Positions 15,396 through 22,428 of a stretch of DNA of 31,568 nt are shown here, in pieces (within the stretch, counting starts at the first letter, position 1; every line of letters starts with the position of its first letter). The notes beneath the pieces were generated by a model. That model was not told where the DNA came from, searched no databases, and saw only the letters and a list, made by a program, of their open reading frames with translations. The position numbers and the translations under genes are program-made. Source of the DNA: CAG-791 sp963593905 (lineage in GTDB: Bacteria > Bacillota > Clostridia > Lachnospirales > Lachnospiraceae); contig CAVBBL010000030.1 in the NCBI GenBank assembly GCA_963593905.1, positions 1-31,568 on the forward strand, read 5' to 3'.

Positions 15396-17105
15396 CTATA
15401 CTTGCTTTTGTAAAAACGGAATCCAGAACTGCATCTGTGCGCCGCCCTCGGGTCTGTTGCTGTAGTCAAAATCCGCATGGCCGAACACCAGCCTTGTGCG
15501 CTGCATCACATTGGCCACCCCTATGGCGGAGGTAGGCGTCTCTTCCACGGAAATCTTTGCCAGTGTCCGGAATTTTTCCAGGATGTCCGCCGAATAGCCG
15601 GTACCGGAATCCCATATTTTCCCCCGGATTCCTCTTTCCCCCTCATGATCCTCTTCCCTGATCTCTATGCAGATCTGCATTTTTTCTCCCGGCACCACTG
15701 CATGCCTGATGGTATTTTCCACGAAATTCAGGAAAATAAGCGGCACCACGAGCACGTCCTTAAGGCTCTCCGGGCAATGGATCTCCAACTGCAGGCTGTC
15801 AGGATAGCGGATATTGGAAAGGCGGATGTAATTGGTCAGCAGCTCCAGTTCTTCTCCCAGCCGCACCGTCTGGCCGGAGGAAAGCACATAACGCAGGTGC
15901 GTACTCAATTCCTTCAATAATTCTCTGGCCAGCGCAGTCTCATCGAACTCTGTCAGCTGACAGGCCGTATTCAGGCAATTGATCATAAAATGGGGCGTGA
16001 TCTGCTGCTTCAGATACTGGGTTTCCAGCTTTTCCCTGGCCAACTGCTGTTCGTAAGCATCGATCTTTAAATCCTTGATCTCTGTCACCATCAGGTTAAA
16101 ATTCCGAGCGATGGAGGAAAACTCCGGGCTCTGGCTGTGCACGGCGATACGCTGCTCCAAATTGCCGGCACCCACTTCCTGCAGCGCATTATTGATCGTG
16201 GTGATCGGCTGCAGCACATTTCTCCTGATCATGCTGTACAAAATCAGCCAGATCAGGAAGATCATGCCCGCGATAACGAAAATGCCGGTCCGCAGAGACG
16301 CCGTCACATCATTGATCTCTGTATAGGGGATAAACTCCGCCAATAAATACCGGCAGGATGAAAGAGGCTTATATACCACCAGATAACGAACTCCCTCCAG
16401 ATTTTCTATGACATAGGAAGTTCCCTCTTTTTCCATGGTAAGCTGCAGAGGGGCAAGATCATCCCAAAGGCTCTCTCCTTCGCTGCCAAGAAGTGTGGAG
16501 AAACGCTGCTCTTTTCCACGCTTCTGCGAAATCTGCAGCAGGTTATCCACATTTAAAAAGGCCCCTGTGTATTCTCTGCCGTTTTTCAACACCCGCATCA
16601 GATACCATGCATCGTCGATCTGTGTCAGCTGCCAGGTCACTTTCCCCCGGTACGCTGCGCCTTCCTCCTGCATTTCCCCAACGACGCTGCGCACAGCAGC
16701 CTTGGCAAGGGCATAGTCAATGCTCTCACTGGCTCCCACGATAAAAGTATCTGTCCCCGGCAGATAGTCGAAAAACATCCCTGCCTCATAGTTATACACC
16801 CCGTTGGATAATTCCAAACTCATGGAGGAGACTGCGCTGTACCATTCCCGTTCATCCTCGCGCAGATAGTTTAGTTCCGTAAAGGTGCTGTTCTGTGTCA
16901 TCAATGTATAGAAATAGCCGTCAATCCGGTTCATCTGTTCATCCATCTGTTCCTGCTGCAGGGAGACGATGACTTCTGTATTCTGATAGATATTGCGCGT
17001 CACAAAACGGATAGCCAGCACATTGCCGGCCCCAAAGACCACCAGCAGCACCAGTAAAAGTGCCACCAGTGAAATAGTCATAGATTTGCGTAAAGACAGT
17101 TTCAT
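15396..17105 (-). CDS. Sensor histidine kinase, YesM type
   Basis: Membrane sensor, 569 residues. First membrane segment about 10-33; an extracytoplasmic sensing domain about 35-272; second segment about 274-293 (GIFVIAGMIFLIWLILYSMI); HAMP about 294-345. The HisKA_7TM-unrelated His_kinase domain has phosphoacceptor His372 in QQITPHFMINCLNT, and the ATPase domain shows NFVENTIRHA (N-box) and WDSGTGY (G-box). The start at 17105 (MKLSLRKSMT) follows AAGGGGT; a longer frame has no support. It precedes the regulator in the same direction and is probably cotranscribed with it. A sugar-responsive role is inferred from the YesMN/Lpl context. Confidence 0.94.
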   Translation of the reverse strand: MKLSLRKSMTISLVALLLVLLVVFGAGNVLAIRFVTRNIYQNTEVIVSLQQEQMDEQMNRIDGYFYTLMTQNSTFTELNYLREDEREWYSAVSSMSLELSNGVYNYEAGMFFDYLPGTDTFIVGASESIDYALAKAAVRSVVGEMQEEGAAYRGKVTWQLTQIDDAWYLMRVLKNGREYTGAFLNVDNLLQISQKRGKEQRFSTLLGSEGESLWDDLAPLQLTMEKEGTSYVIENLEGVRYLVVYKPLSSCRYLLAEFIPYTEINDVTASLRTGIFVIAGMIFLIWLILYSMIRRNVLQPITTINNALQEVGAGNLEQRIAVHSQSPEFSSIARNFNLMVTEIKDLKIDAYEQQLAREKLETQYLKQQITPHFMINCLNTACQLTEFDETALARELLKELSTHLRYVLSSGQTVRLGEELELLTNYIRLSNIRYPDSLQLEIHCPESLKDVLVVPLIFLNFVENTIRHAVVPGEKMQICIEIREEDHEGERGIRGKIWDSGTGYSADILEKFRTLAKISVEETPTSAIGVANVMQRTRLVFGHADFDYSNRPEGGAQMQFWIPFLQKQV

Positions 17106-17173
17106 TGCTACCCCTTTAGAATTCGCAAAAGCGAGTCCAAATTTATTCCCCCATGTATAAGTGCCGCCCGGCC

Positions 17174-17421
17174 ATGCACCGGGGCGTGACAGATGTCTCG
17201 CACCATGCACTTTGCACCGTTTTGCTATGGTTTGCCTCTCGTCTTCGGATGGCCGGCCCTTAACTCGCATCCCCGCCTGATGCGGGGATGCTCAGACAGG
17301 CGGGCCTATCTGACGCGCTCTGAAAGCGCGTCAGATACCATCCTGCGGCTTCGATGCAAACCTAAGCAAAACTGGCGCGCAGTGCAAAGGATGCGAGCCA
17401 TTCTGCCGCGCCCCAGTGCAT
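17174..17421. repeat. Long imperfect inverted repeat upstream of the kinase gene
   Basis: About 248 bp folds on itself. The outer arm atgcac-ggggcg (17174-17186) matches 17409-17421 in reverse complement at 12 of 13 positions. The inner arm gttttgctatggtttgc (17219-17235) matches 17356-17372 with two mismatches. Inside lie two perfect hairpins, 17267-17291 (gcatccccgc/gcggggatgc) and 17308-17336 (atctgacgcgct/agcgcgtcagat). It may be a MITE-like element or a structured leader of the kinase transcript. Confidence 0.8.
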
Positions 17422-17500
17422 TACATTTTGCCAAAACATAACAGATGCGTGAACCATAATAACAGTATAACTTCCCTGCCCTATCCATACAAGAAAGGGT

Positions 17501-17530
17501 TTGACGAATCCGCCTCGATTATTCTATAAT
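17501..17530 (+). promoter_or_regulatory. tRNA-Ser promoter
   Basis: TTGACG (17501-17506), 18-bp spacer, perfect TATAAT (17525-17530). It lies 33 bp upstream of the tRNA 5' end. Confidence 0.85.
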
Positions 17531-17563
17531 GAGAAGCGGTCTGCGGGAATTTCCACAGAGACT

Positions 17564-17649
17564 GGAGACGTATCGAAGCGGTCATAACGGGGCGCACTCG
17601 AAATGCGTTTGGCCTCCGGGCCACGAGGGTTCGAATCCCTCCGTCTCCG
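17564..17649 (+). tRNA. tRNA-Ser(CGA)
   Basis: 86 nt. Acceptor stem GGAGACG/CGTCTCC with discriminator G. The anticodon arm is CGCA-CTCGAAA-TGCG, giving anticodon CGA, which reads UCG. A long variable arm typical of tRNA-Ser contains GGCC-tcc-GGGCC. The T arm is GAGGG-TTCGAAT-CCCTC. CCA is not encoded. It has its own promoter and terminator, on the plus strand opposite the divergent kinase gene. Confidence 0.95.
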
Positions 17650-17703
17650 TGTATAAAAGGGGGCAGTGTGTATGCTTTGCATACACACTGCCCCTTTTAT
17701 ACA
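17650..17703. terminator. tRNA terminator, 25-bp palindrome
   Basis: It starts at the base after the tRNA. The arms are 17650-17675 and 17679-17703, 25 paired bases with a single bulged G and a three-base loop. Both sides contain A/T-rich runs (tataaaa, ttttata), so it could work in both directions. It is unusually long and perfect for a tRNA terminator. Confidence 0.8.
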
Positions 17704-17757
17704 CATCAAGCCGAATGATTTCGAAGCAGCAAAGCCGCTTCGAAAGGATACGCCGTT

Positions 17758-17853
17758 TGCGTTCTGCACAGACTGCAACTCCACTGCAATGTATCTGAAA
17801 ATAGCTGACAGATCAGTCTGTGCATTTTCAGTCAGAACGATTGAATAATTCAT
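17758..17853 (-). pseudogene. Truncated RelE/ParE-family toxin
   Basis: The first 32 codons read as a ParE/RelE N-terminus (MNYSIVLTENAQTDLSAIF, then RYIAVEL). After SVQNA the sequence stops resembling the family, and the open frame runs on through the tRNA terminator and tRNA as noise. The conserved C-terminal catalytic strands are missing, so no active toxin is expected. Its ATG overlaps the stop of an antitoxin remnant by four bases, as in an intact pair. Confidence 0.7.
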
Positions 17854-17906
17854 ACGCCGAATTCCTTACGGACATTTGCAAACGCCCGCTCCATAGGAAC
17901 CGTACG
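17850..17906 (-). pseudogene. C-terminal remnant of a RelB/DinJ-like antitoxin
   Basis: Minus-strand codons end in MERAFANVRKEFGV followed by TGA, which overlaps the toxin ATG (ATGA). The ending RKEFGV is typical of antitoxins paired with RelE/ParE toxins. Nothing recognisable remains of the N-terminal DNA-binding half upstream. Confidence 0.55.
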
Positions 17907-17924
17907 GACAAGCGCACTACATTA

Positions 17925-18191
17925 TCACAATTTTTCAATCTCCTCTATCGCATAGAGCGGCAGATTCATAAGCCATTCCTCTTTTTTGTAATCCGCCATA
18001 GAAGTGCGCACAGAAACCTCCGGTTTATACTTTTCCTGATATACCTTTAGGCTTTTGGCCCGAAGATTCACTTCTACCTTCACCTCTACCGGTATTATTT
18101 TTTCACCGGTATCCACCAAAAATTTTTCACAAAAGTATTTAAGTGAACTAAGTGCTCTCGGAACCTCCTGTACCTCATCACAAATCAACAA
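17925..18191 (-). pseudogene. AAA ATPase/DUF4143 protein with large internal deletion
   Basis: 88 codons joining two distant parts of a family that is usually near 400 residues. The first part is the Walker B region (LICDEVQEVPRALSSLKYFC, about residues 2-21). The second is the C-terminal DUF4143 end (IIPVEVKVEVNLRAKSLK, then VRTSMADYKKEEWLMNLPLY). The Walker A half and most of DUF4143 are absent. An in-frame stop lies just upstream of the Walker B part (CGKPLLICDE is open back to about 18209). I therefore call it a relic, not a small gene. Confidence 0.75.
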
Positions 18192-18343
18192 AGGTTTGCC
18201 ACACTGTTACAAAAATTACAACGAACTTTTGTTGGTCGAGCACACTTTTTACAACGATTTTTTGTGGTATACAACATTTTTTACAGCGAACTTTTTTCAC
18301 TGGCTGAATTCATTGGCTGGATTATAGATGAACTTTTCCTCAA
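18192..18343. other. AT-rich spacer with repeated ACAACGA words
   Basis: No gene. The word acaacga or a near match occurs at about 18219, 18251, 18271 and 18283, each followed by a run of Ts (consensus about ttacaacgaactttt). It could be degenerate repeats left by an insertion or binding sites. Too weak to name. Confidence 0.35.
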
Positions 18344-18370
18344 AAAAAGCAGCCATTATGGCTGCTTTTT
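18344..18370. terminator. Terminator after the ABC-2 permease gene
   Basis: Perfect stem aaaaagcagcc/ggctgcttttt with loop attat, immediately 3' of the minus-strand permease stop. Symmetric A/T flanks suggest it works in both directions. Confidence 0.85.
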
Positions 18371-18374
18371 CAAA

Positions 18375-19127
18375 CTAAAATTCCAGCTCTTTCTTTCTGA
18401 ATACAGCCACCGTGATCAGGTACGCCCCCACCAGATAGATCAGGATGCCTGCGAGGGCTCCGAAGTTAAATTTCCCGAGGATCAGATTGGATTTAAACAG
18501 GCCGCAGATGGTTCCGTAACAGTAATCCCTGAAATGCAGTGTTACGACCAGTTTAAAGGAGGGGCTCATGCTCAAAAAGCTCCACAGATAGCTGATAGGA
18601 TCAAGTGCTACGATCACATAGATCAGTGCGGCAAGTCCTGCATTCTGCAAAAGGAACAGGAAGATGGAGGTAATGGCTGTGTAGATCAGCTTTTCCACCA
18701 CGGTCATCACGAAGGTGACCGCCAGCTCATAAGCCTGGGTTCCATTCATGTGAATGCCTGTGGCGAGGCCAAAGAGCAGGGAAAGTACACAGAGGATCAC
18801 CAGACTCATGATGTCCATGATGCCTGCCTCCAGGAATTTGGCCAGCACCACCTTGGGACGGCTCAGTCCCCGGCCGATGGCCATCTGCATGACCTTGGCC
18901 TTAAAGTCAGATGCAAAGACAAACATGAATTCTATCAGACATATCACCATTCCTAAAATGGTGATGCAAGCGGAAAAGCTGGTAATAAAAGACACCGAAT
19001 TCCACACTGTGCTTCTGCTGGAGTATATAAGATAGCACATGGCAGCGATGTAAGTCAGAATCAGCAGTATGATTCTGGGAACCCGGCGGATCAGCCGGCT
19101 GATATCTGCTAAAATATAATTCTTCAT
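18375..19127 (-). CDS. ABC-2 type transporter permease
   Basis: Membrane half of an exporter-type ABC system, 250 residues with about six hydrophobic segments (for example IILLILTYIAAMCYLIY near residue 20 and IMSLVILCVLSLLFGLA near 110). Its ATG overlaps the stop of the ATPase gene by four bases, so the two are translationally coupled. The pattern resembles permeases of the bacitracin/lantibiotic-resistance type (BcrB-like), but sequence alone does not show what is exported. Confidence 0.85.
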   Translation of the reverse strand: MKNYILADISRLIRRVPRIILLILTYIAAMCYLIYSSRSTVWNSVSFITSFSACITILGMVICLIEFMFVFASDFKAKVMQMAIGRGLSRPKVVLAKFLEAGIMDIMSLVILCVLSLLFGLATGIHMNGTQAYELAVTFVMTVVEKLIYTAITSIFLFLLQNAGLAALIYVIVALDPISYLWSFLSMSPSFKLVVTLHFRDYCYGTICGLFKSNLILGKFNFGALAGILIYLVGAYLITVAVFRKKELEF

Positions 19128-19927
19128 GCATTTTCTCCTCCCACCAGATTGAAGTAGAAATCCTCCAGACTTCCGGTTTCCTGCACGGCGTTCAGGATTT
19201 CAATGCCTGCTTCTGTCAGCACCTGTCTGGCTCTGTCCAGGTCCTCTACATGAATACGCACTGCCTTCTGACTTAGGAGCAGATCCTCCTGGGTGATGAC
19301 CTTGGCCACGGTTCCCCCGTTGACAATACCGAACCTGTCTGCTGTATGCTGCAGTTCTCCCAGAATGTGCGAGGAGACAATGACAGTCATGCCGAATTCG
19401 CTGTTCAGCCGCTTGATCAGTGCCCGCACATCTGCGATTCCCTGCGGATCCAGGCCGTTCGTGGGCTCATCCAGAATCATGAGCTCCGGATTTCCCATCA
19501 TGGCATTGGCGATTCCAAGGCGCTGCTTCATGCCCAGAGAGAAATTCTTCACCGGTTTTTTCACACCATCCAATTCCACGATTTTTAACACTCTGTCAAT
19601 TTCCCCGGGATCCTTGATCCCCTTCATGCGCCGGAAATAATCCAGATTCTGATGCGCGGTCATGTAATCGAAATAATTTTCACCGATCAAAAAACCGATC
19701 CTGCCCCGTCCTGCAGAGAGGTCCTGGCTGCCAAAGAGCTCCATGGAGCCCGCCTGATACTCTGACAATCCCAGAATCACCTTGAATAACGTGGTCTTAC
19801 CCGCACCGTTTTTGCCGATCAATCCAAAAAGATCCCCCTTGCGGATCTCCAGATTCACGTCCGTAAGCACCTTATGCTTACCATATGCTTTTTCTATCCC
19901 CTTTAGGGATATAACTGTCTCACTCAT
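19124..19927 (-). CDS. ABC transporter ATP-binding protein (BcrA-like)
   Basis: 267 residues. Walker A IGKNGAGKTT (about 37-46), signature FSLGMKQRLG, Walker B LMILDEPTNGLDPQG and switch His in VSSHILGEL are all intact. The C-terminal tail of about 60 residues (ending SLEDFYFNLVGG) is typical of the CcmA/BcrA group, which pair with ABC-2 permeases. The ribosome binding site (GGAAGGAAAC) lies between the ATG and H1 of repeat copy F. Likely function: drug, peptide or lipid export, or immunity. Confidence 0.9.
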   Translation of the reverse strand: MSETVISLKGIEKAYGKHKVLTDVNLEIRKGDLFGLIGKNGAGKTTLFKVILGLSEYQAGSMELFGSQDLSAGRGRIGFLIGENYFDYMTAHQNLDYFRRMKGIKDPGEIDRVLKIVELDGVKKPVKNFSLGMKQRLGIANAMMGNPELMILDEPTNGLDPQGIADVRALIKRLNSEFGMTVIVSSHILGELQHTADRFGIVNGGTVAKVITQEDLLLSQKAVRIHVEDLDRARQVLTEAGIEILNAVQETGSLEDFYFNLVGGENA

Positions 19928-19929
19928 AG

Positions 19930-20072
19930 TTTCCTTCCTATACCGCAGCCTGCCTGCGGTAACACGAGGCGAAATTCGCGCCGACGATTTCTCCGATGTG
20001 ATTATGCCGCAGGCAAGCTGCGGCAGCGCAGTTTATCTGCGACAGCGCAGCTTATCTGCGGCAGCACATTTA
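19930..20072 (-). repeat. Hairpin-chain repeat, rearranged copy F
   Basis: Fills the gap between the M13 peptidase and the ABC ATPase. H1 19942-19960 (accgcag/ctgcggt, a changed outer pair still complementary); a weakened H2 at about 19968-19993; then an inverted H1 (tgccgcag/ctgcggca, 19994-20014), followed by two direct copies of an H1-like hairpin (gcgcag-yttat-ctgcg, about 20017-20061). H3 and H4 are absent. It looks like local amplification of the terminal hairpin. Confidence 0.8.
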
Positions 20073-20074
20073 CT

Positions 20075-22324
20075 TTACCAGACCGATATTCGATCCTTCT
20101 GTGCCAGATACATTCCGTCACCCGGCTGTATCTGATACGTGTCCAGAAATTCCTGGAATTGCTGCAGGGTCACATTGACACGCAGGAACATCAGAGGATG
20201 CGTATCCATGGTGAGGTACATACACTCTCTCACATATCTTTGCTGCTCAAACCACAGATTGGCGTAGCTGCGGAAGAATTTGTCGTAATCAAAATCATCC
20301 TGCTTCTTTGCCGCCATCAACGCTGCCTTTACACCTGCCATATCGGCAATAGCCTCGCCGGCCACCAGTTTTCCTTTGTAGGTGCCTGCATTCTGGGGAA
20401 CAGGAGAAAGAGCATCATAATACTGTTCCAGCTTTCTCGCCCGCATCTCAAACTGTTCCTGATCTTCTGTCGTCCACCAGTTTACTGCCAGGCCATCCTT
20501 ATCGTATATATACCCATTGGTATCAAAGCCATGGCTGATTTCATGACCGATCACAGCACCGATGCGGCCCAGATTATATTCCAGAGATTCCTCCGGATCA
20601 TAGACACCCTCAGAAGCTACAAAGCCGGCGCAGATATTGATGGTATTCTCCCCCGGCACATAAAATGCATTGCAGGTGGAAGTAGGAAGGTAGGTGGTAT
20701 CCCAGGTACTCTGATCCATTGGCTTGTTAATAAAAGACGCCATCTGCTGCTGCCGAAAGGCCTTGAGTTTTCCCCTTGCCTCCAACAGGGAACTGCAGTC
20801 TGAGAAATCCAGAGAAGAGAAGTCGGTCATCTGATCCGGATAAAGCACATGCAGCCCTATGTTCTCCAGCTTCTCCACTGCCTTCTGACGAGTTTCCTCT
20901 GCCATCCAGTCTGCCTGTTCCAGCACATCCCGGAATCCTTCGATCATCCTATTGGTCAGAGACAGCAAATCCTCTTTCATCCGGGCCGTGCAATAATGTC
21001 CGACATAGATCTCATCCAGCACATCCCGCAGATCTGTGACTATATATGTGGAATAGATCGTATCGCTGACCTTGATCTCACTTTTTCCTTCATCGGTACT
21101 GTCTGTACCCTGGTCATCTTCCTGACTGTCTTCCAGCGTTATCTGCTGCTCTTTACTCACCATTGCCTGCGATTTCTCCAGCAGTGTCTCATCCAGCACA
21201 TCCGCGCTCTGCAAAACCAGCTGCACCAGCAGATAATCCTTCATGTTTTCCAGATTTTTGTCCGTGTAAAGACGGCCTACATTTTTGACCTGATCCGGCT
21301 CCTCCACCGTAAAGGTGTTTGATTTTGCATATCCCGCTGCCCTCAGAAATTCCGCAATAGGATAATTGCCGGCCAGTGCCTCTAACTGCTCCAGATCATA
21401 GACCTGATCAGCCTCCTCCACATTGATGAGCTCCCGATCACTCTCGCCTTCCAGGATCGTCGGTATATGCTCGGAAAGATTGATTTCAAAAGCATAGCAT
21501 CCCTGCAGAATGCGCCGAATTTCCTTATCGGAGAAACCCAGTTTGGCAAGGGCATACTGCACCATGTCCTCTGACTTTTCCTTCTGGCTGATGGAAATGT
21601 CCTTATAACCGTCTGCCCATTCTCCCATGGTAAGGGGTGCCTTGGCGGTTATGTAGACTGTATATTCCCGGGCATCCTCCTCATTCCTGGCTCTGGTTAC
21701 TGACAAGGGAAGAAGGGATATCCCCGCCACATTCCTTTTGCCGATATCCGCCAGATAATCCGTAAGTTCCTGCAGGGAGGAAATATTCTGAATTTCCTCT
21801 GCATGCTTCCGAAGGGGTTCCATACCCTGTGCATTTCTGGTCTCTGCATCCGCCGCCAGGTCGTAATAATCTTTTACCAGCTTCTGCAAATGCAGGAGCT
21901 GCTCCTCACTCATGACCGCTGTGTCCAGTCCGCTGGTATCCTCCGGCGACATACGCATCAGCGCATCCATTCGTTCTTCCAGCACATCATCACTGTCCAG
22001 AATCGTGCCGATGGTTTCTCTTGACCCCTCTTCGATTTCGGAAATGTCAGCGCCCAAAATCAGTTCCCGATTGGCCGCCGCTGCGAAGTCATCCTCCAGA
22101 CGGATCTGTGTGTTTTCATCTATACTGCCGATAATGTCGGTATTGACCCACTTGGAATCCTCGGACATGGTCTCACCCGGTGTGAGCCGGATGGAAGATT
22201 CCGCCATATCGTTGAGGGTCTCTGTCAAGGCTGCCTCACTGCAGCCGCACAATGCCAGGGCTGCCGCGGTCAGCCCTGCCGCCAACCGGAATGTTCTTTT
22301 TCTCTTATGCAAAATTTGCTCCAT
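20075..22324 (-). CDS. M13 family metallopeptidase, lipoprotein (neprilysin/PepO-like)
   Basis: Zinc peptidase, 749 residues. Basic n-region, hydrophobic stretch and lipobox ALCGC indicate lipid anchoring on the outer face of the membrane. The zinc site HEISH is at residues 594-598 (IGHEISHGFDTNG) and the third ligand Glu657 is in GEAIADMAG. The substrate-binding NAFYVPGENTINICAGF precedes it. The ending RISVW fits the family's conserved C-terminal Trp. An acidic, low-complexity insert (EDSQEDDQGTDSTDEG, about residues 395-410) is unusual. The ribosome binding site is modest (AGGTAGA). Same strand and close to GH42 upstream and the ABC pair downstream. Confidence 0.93.
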   Translation of the reverse strand: MEQILHKRKRTFRLAAGLTAAALALCGCSEAALTETLNDMAESSIRLTPGETMSEDSKWVNTDIIGSIDENTQIRLEDDFAAAANRELILGADISEIEEGSRETIGTILDSDDVLEERMDALMRMSPEDTSGLDTAVMSEEQLLHLQKLVKDYYDLAADAETRNAQGMEPLRKHAEEIQNISSLQELTDYLADIGKRNVAGISLLPLSVTRARNEEDAREYTVYITAKAPLTMGEWADGYKDISISQKEKSEDMVQYALAKLGFSDKEIRRILQGCYAFEINLSEHIPTILEGESDRELINVEEADQVYDLEQLEALAGNYPIAEFLRAAGYAKSNTFTVEEPDQVKNVGRLYTDKNLENMKDYLLVQLVLQSADVLDETLLEKSQAMVSKEQQITLEDSQEDDQGTDSTDEGKSEIKVSDTIYSTYIVTDLRDVLDEIYVGHYCTARMKEDLLSLTNRMIEGFRDVLEQADWMAEETRQKAVEKLENIGLHVLYPDQMTDFSSLDFSDCSSLLEARGKLKAFRQQQMASFINKPMDQSTWDTTYLPTSTCNAFYVPGENTINICAGFVASEGVYDPEESLEYNLGRIGAVIGHEISHGFDTNGYIYDKDGLAVNWWTTEDQEQFEMRARKLEQYYDALSPVPQNAGTYKGKLVAGEAIADMAGVKAALMAAKKQDDFDYDKFFRSYANLWFEQQRYVRECMYLTMDTHPLMFLRVNVTLQQFQEFLDTYQIQPGDGMYLAQKDRISVW

Positions 22325-22335
22325 TCTACCTGTCT

Positions 22336-22428
22336 GATACCAACGTCAAAAATTTCAAACCGCATGCAATGCCAGCTTGCTTTGCATGCGGTGATTGGCC
22401 CTTGAAACCCACGCAGTGACCCGGTATC
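22336..22428 (-). other. Nested inverted repeat between GH42 and peptidase genes
   Basis: Three nested complementary segments: gatacc (22336-22341) with ggtatc (22423-22428), tttcaa (22353-22358) with ttgaaa (22402-22407), and ccgcatgcaa (22360-22369) with ttgcatgcgg (22382-22391). It would form one rod-like structure in the transcript between the two genes. There is no T-run, so it may be a processing or stability element rather than a terminator. Confidence 0.55.

Noticed and set aside
15290..15478. N-terminal extension of the response regulator
   Set aside because: It reads through repeat copy D and the 3' end of the kinase gene; the receiver domain begins at 15289 with a good ribosome binding site.
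17524..17853. Full 109-residue frame containing the toxin N-terminus
   Set aside because: Beyond about 32 codons it runs antisense through the tRNA terminator and tRNA; only the first part resembles a toxin.
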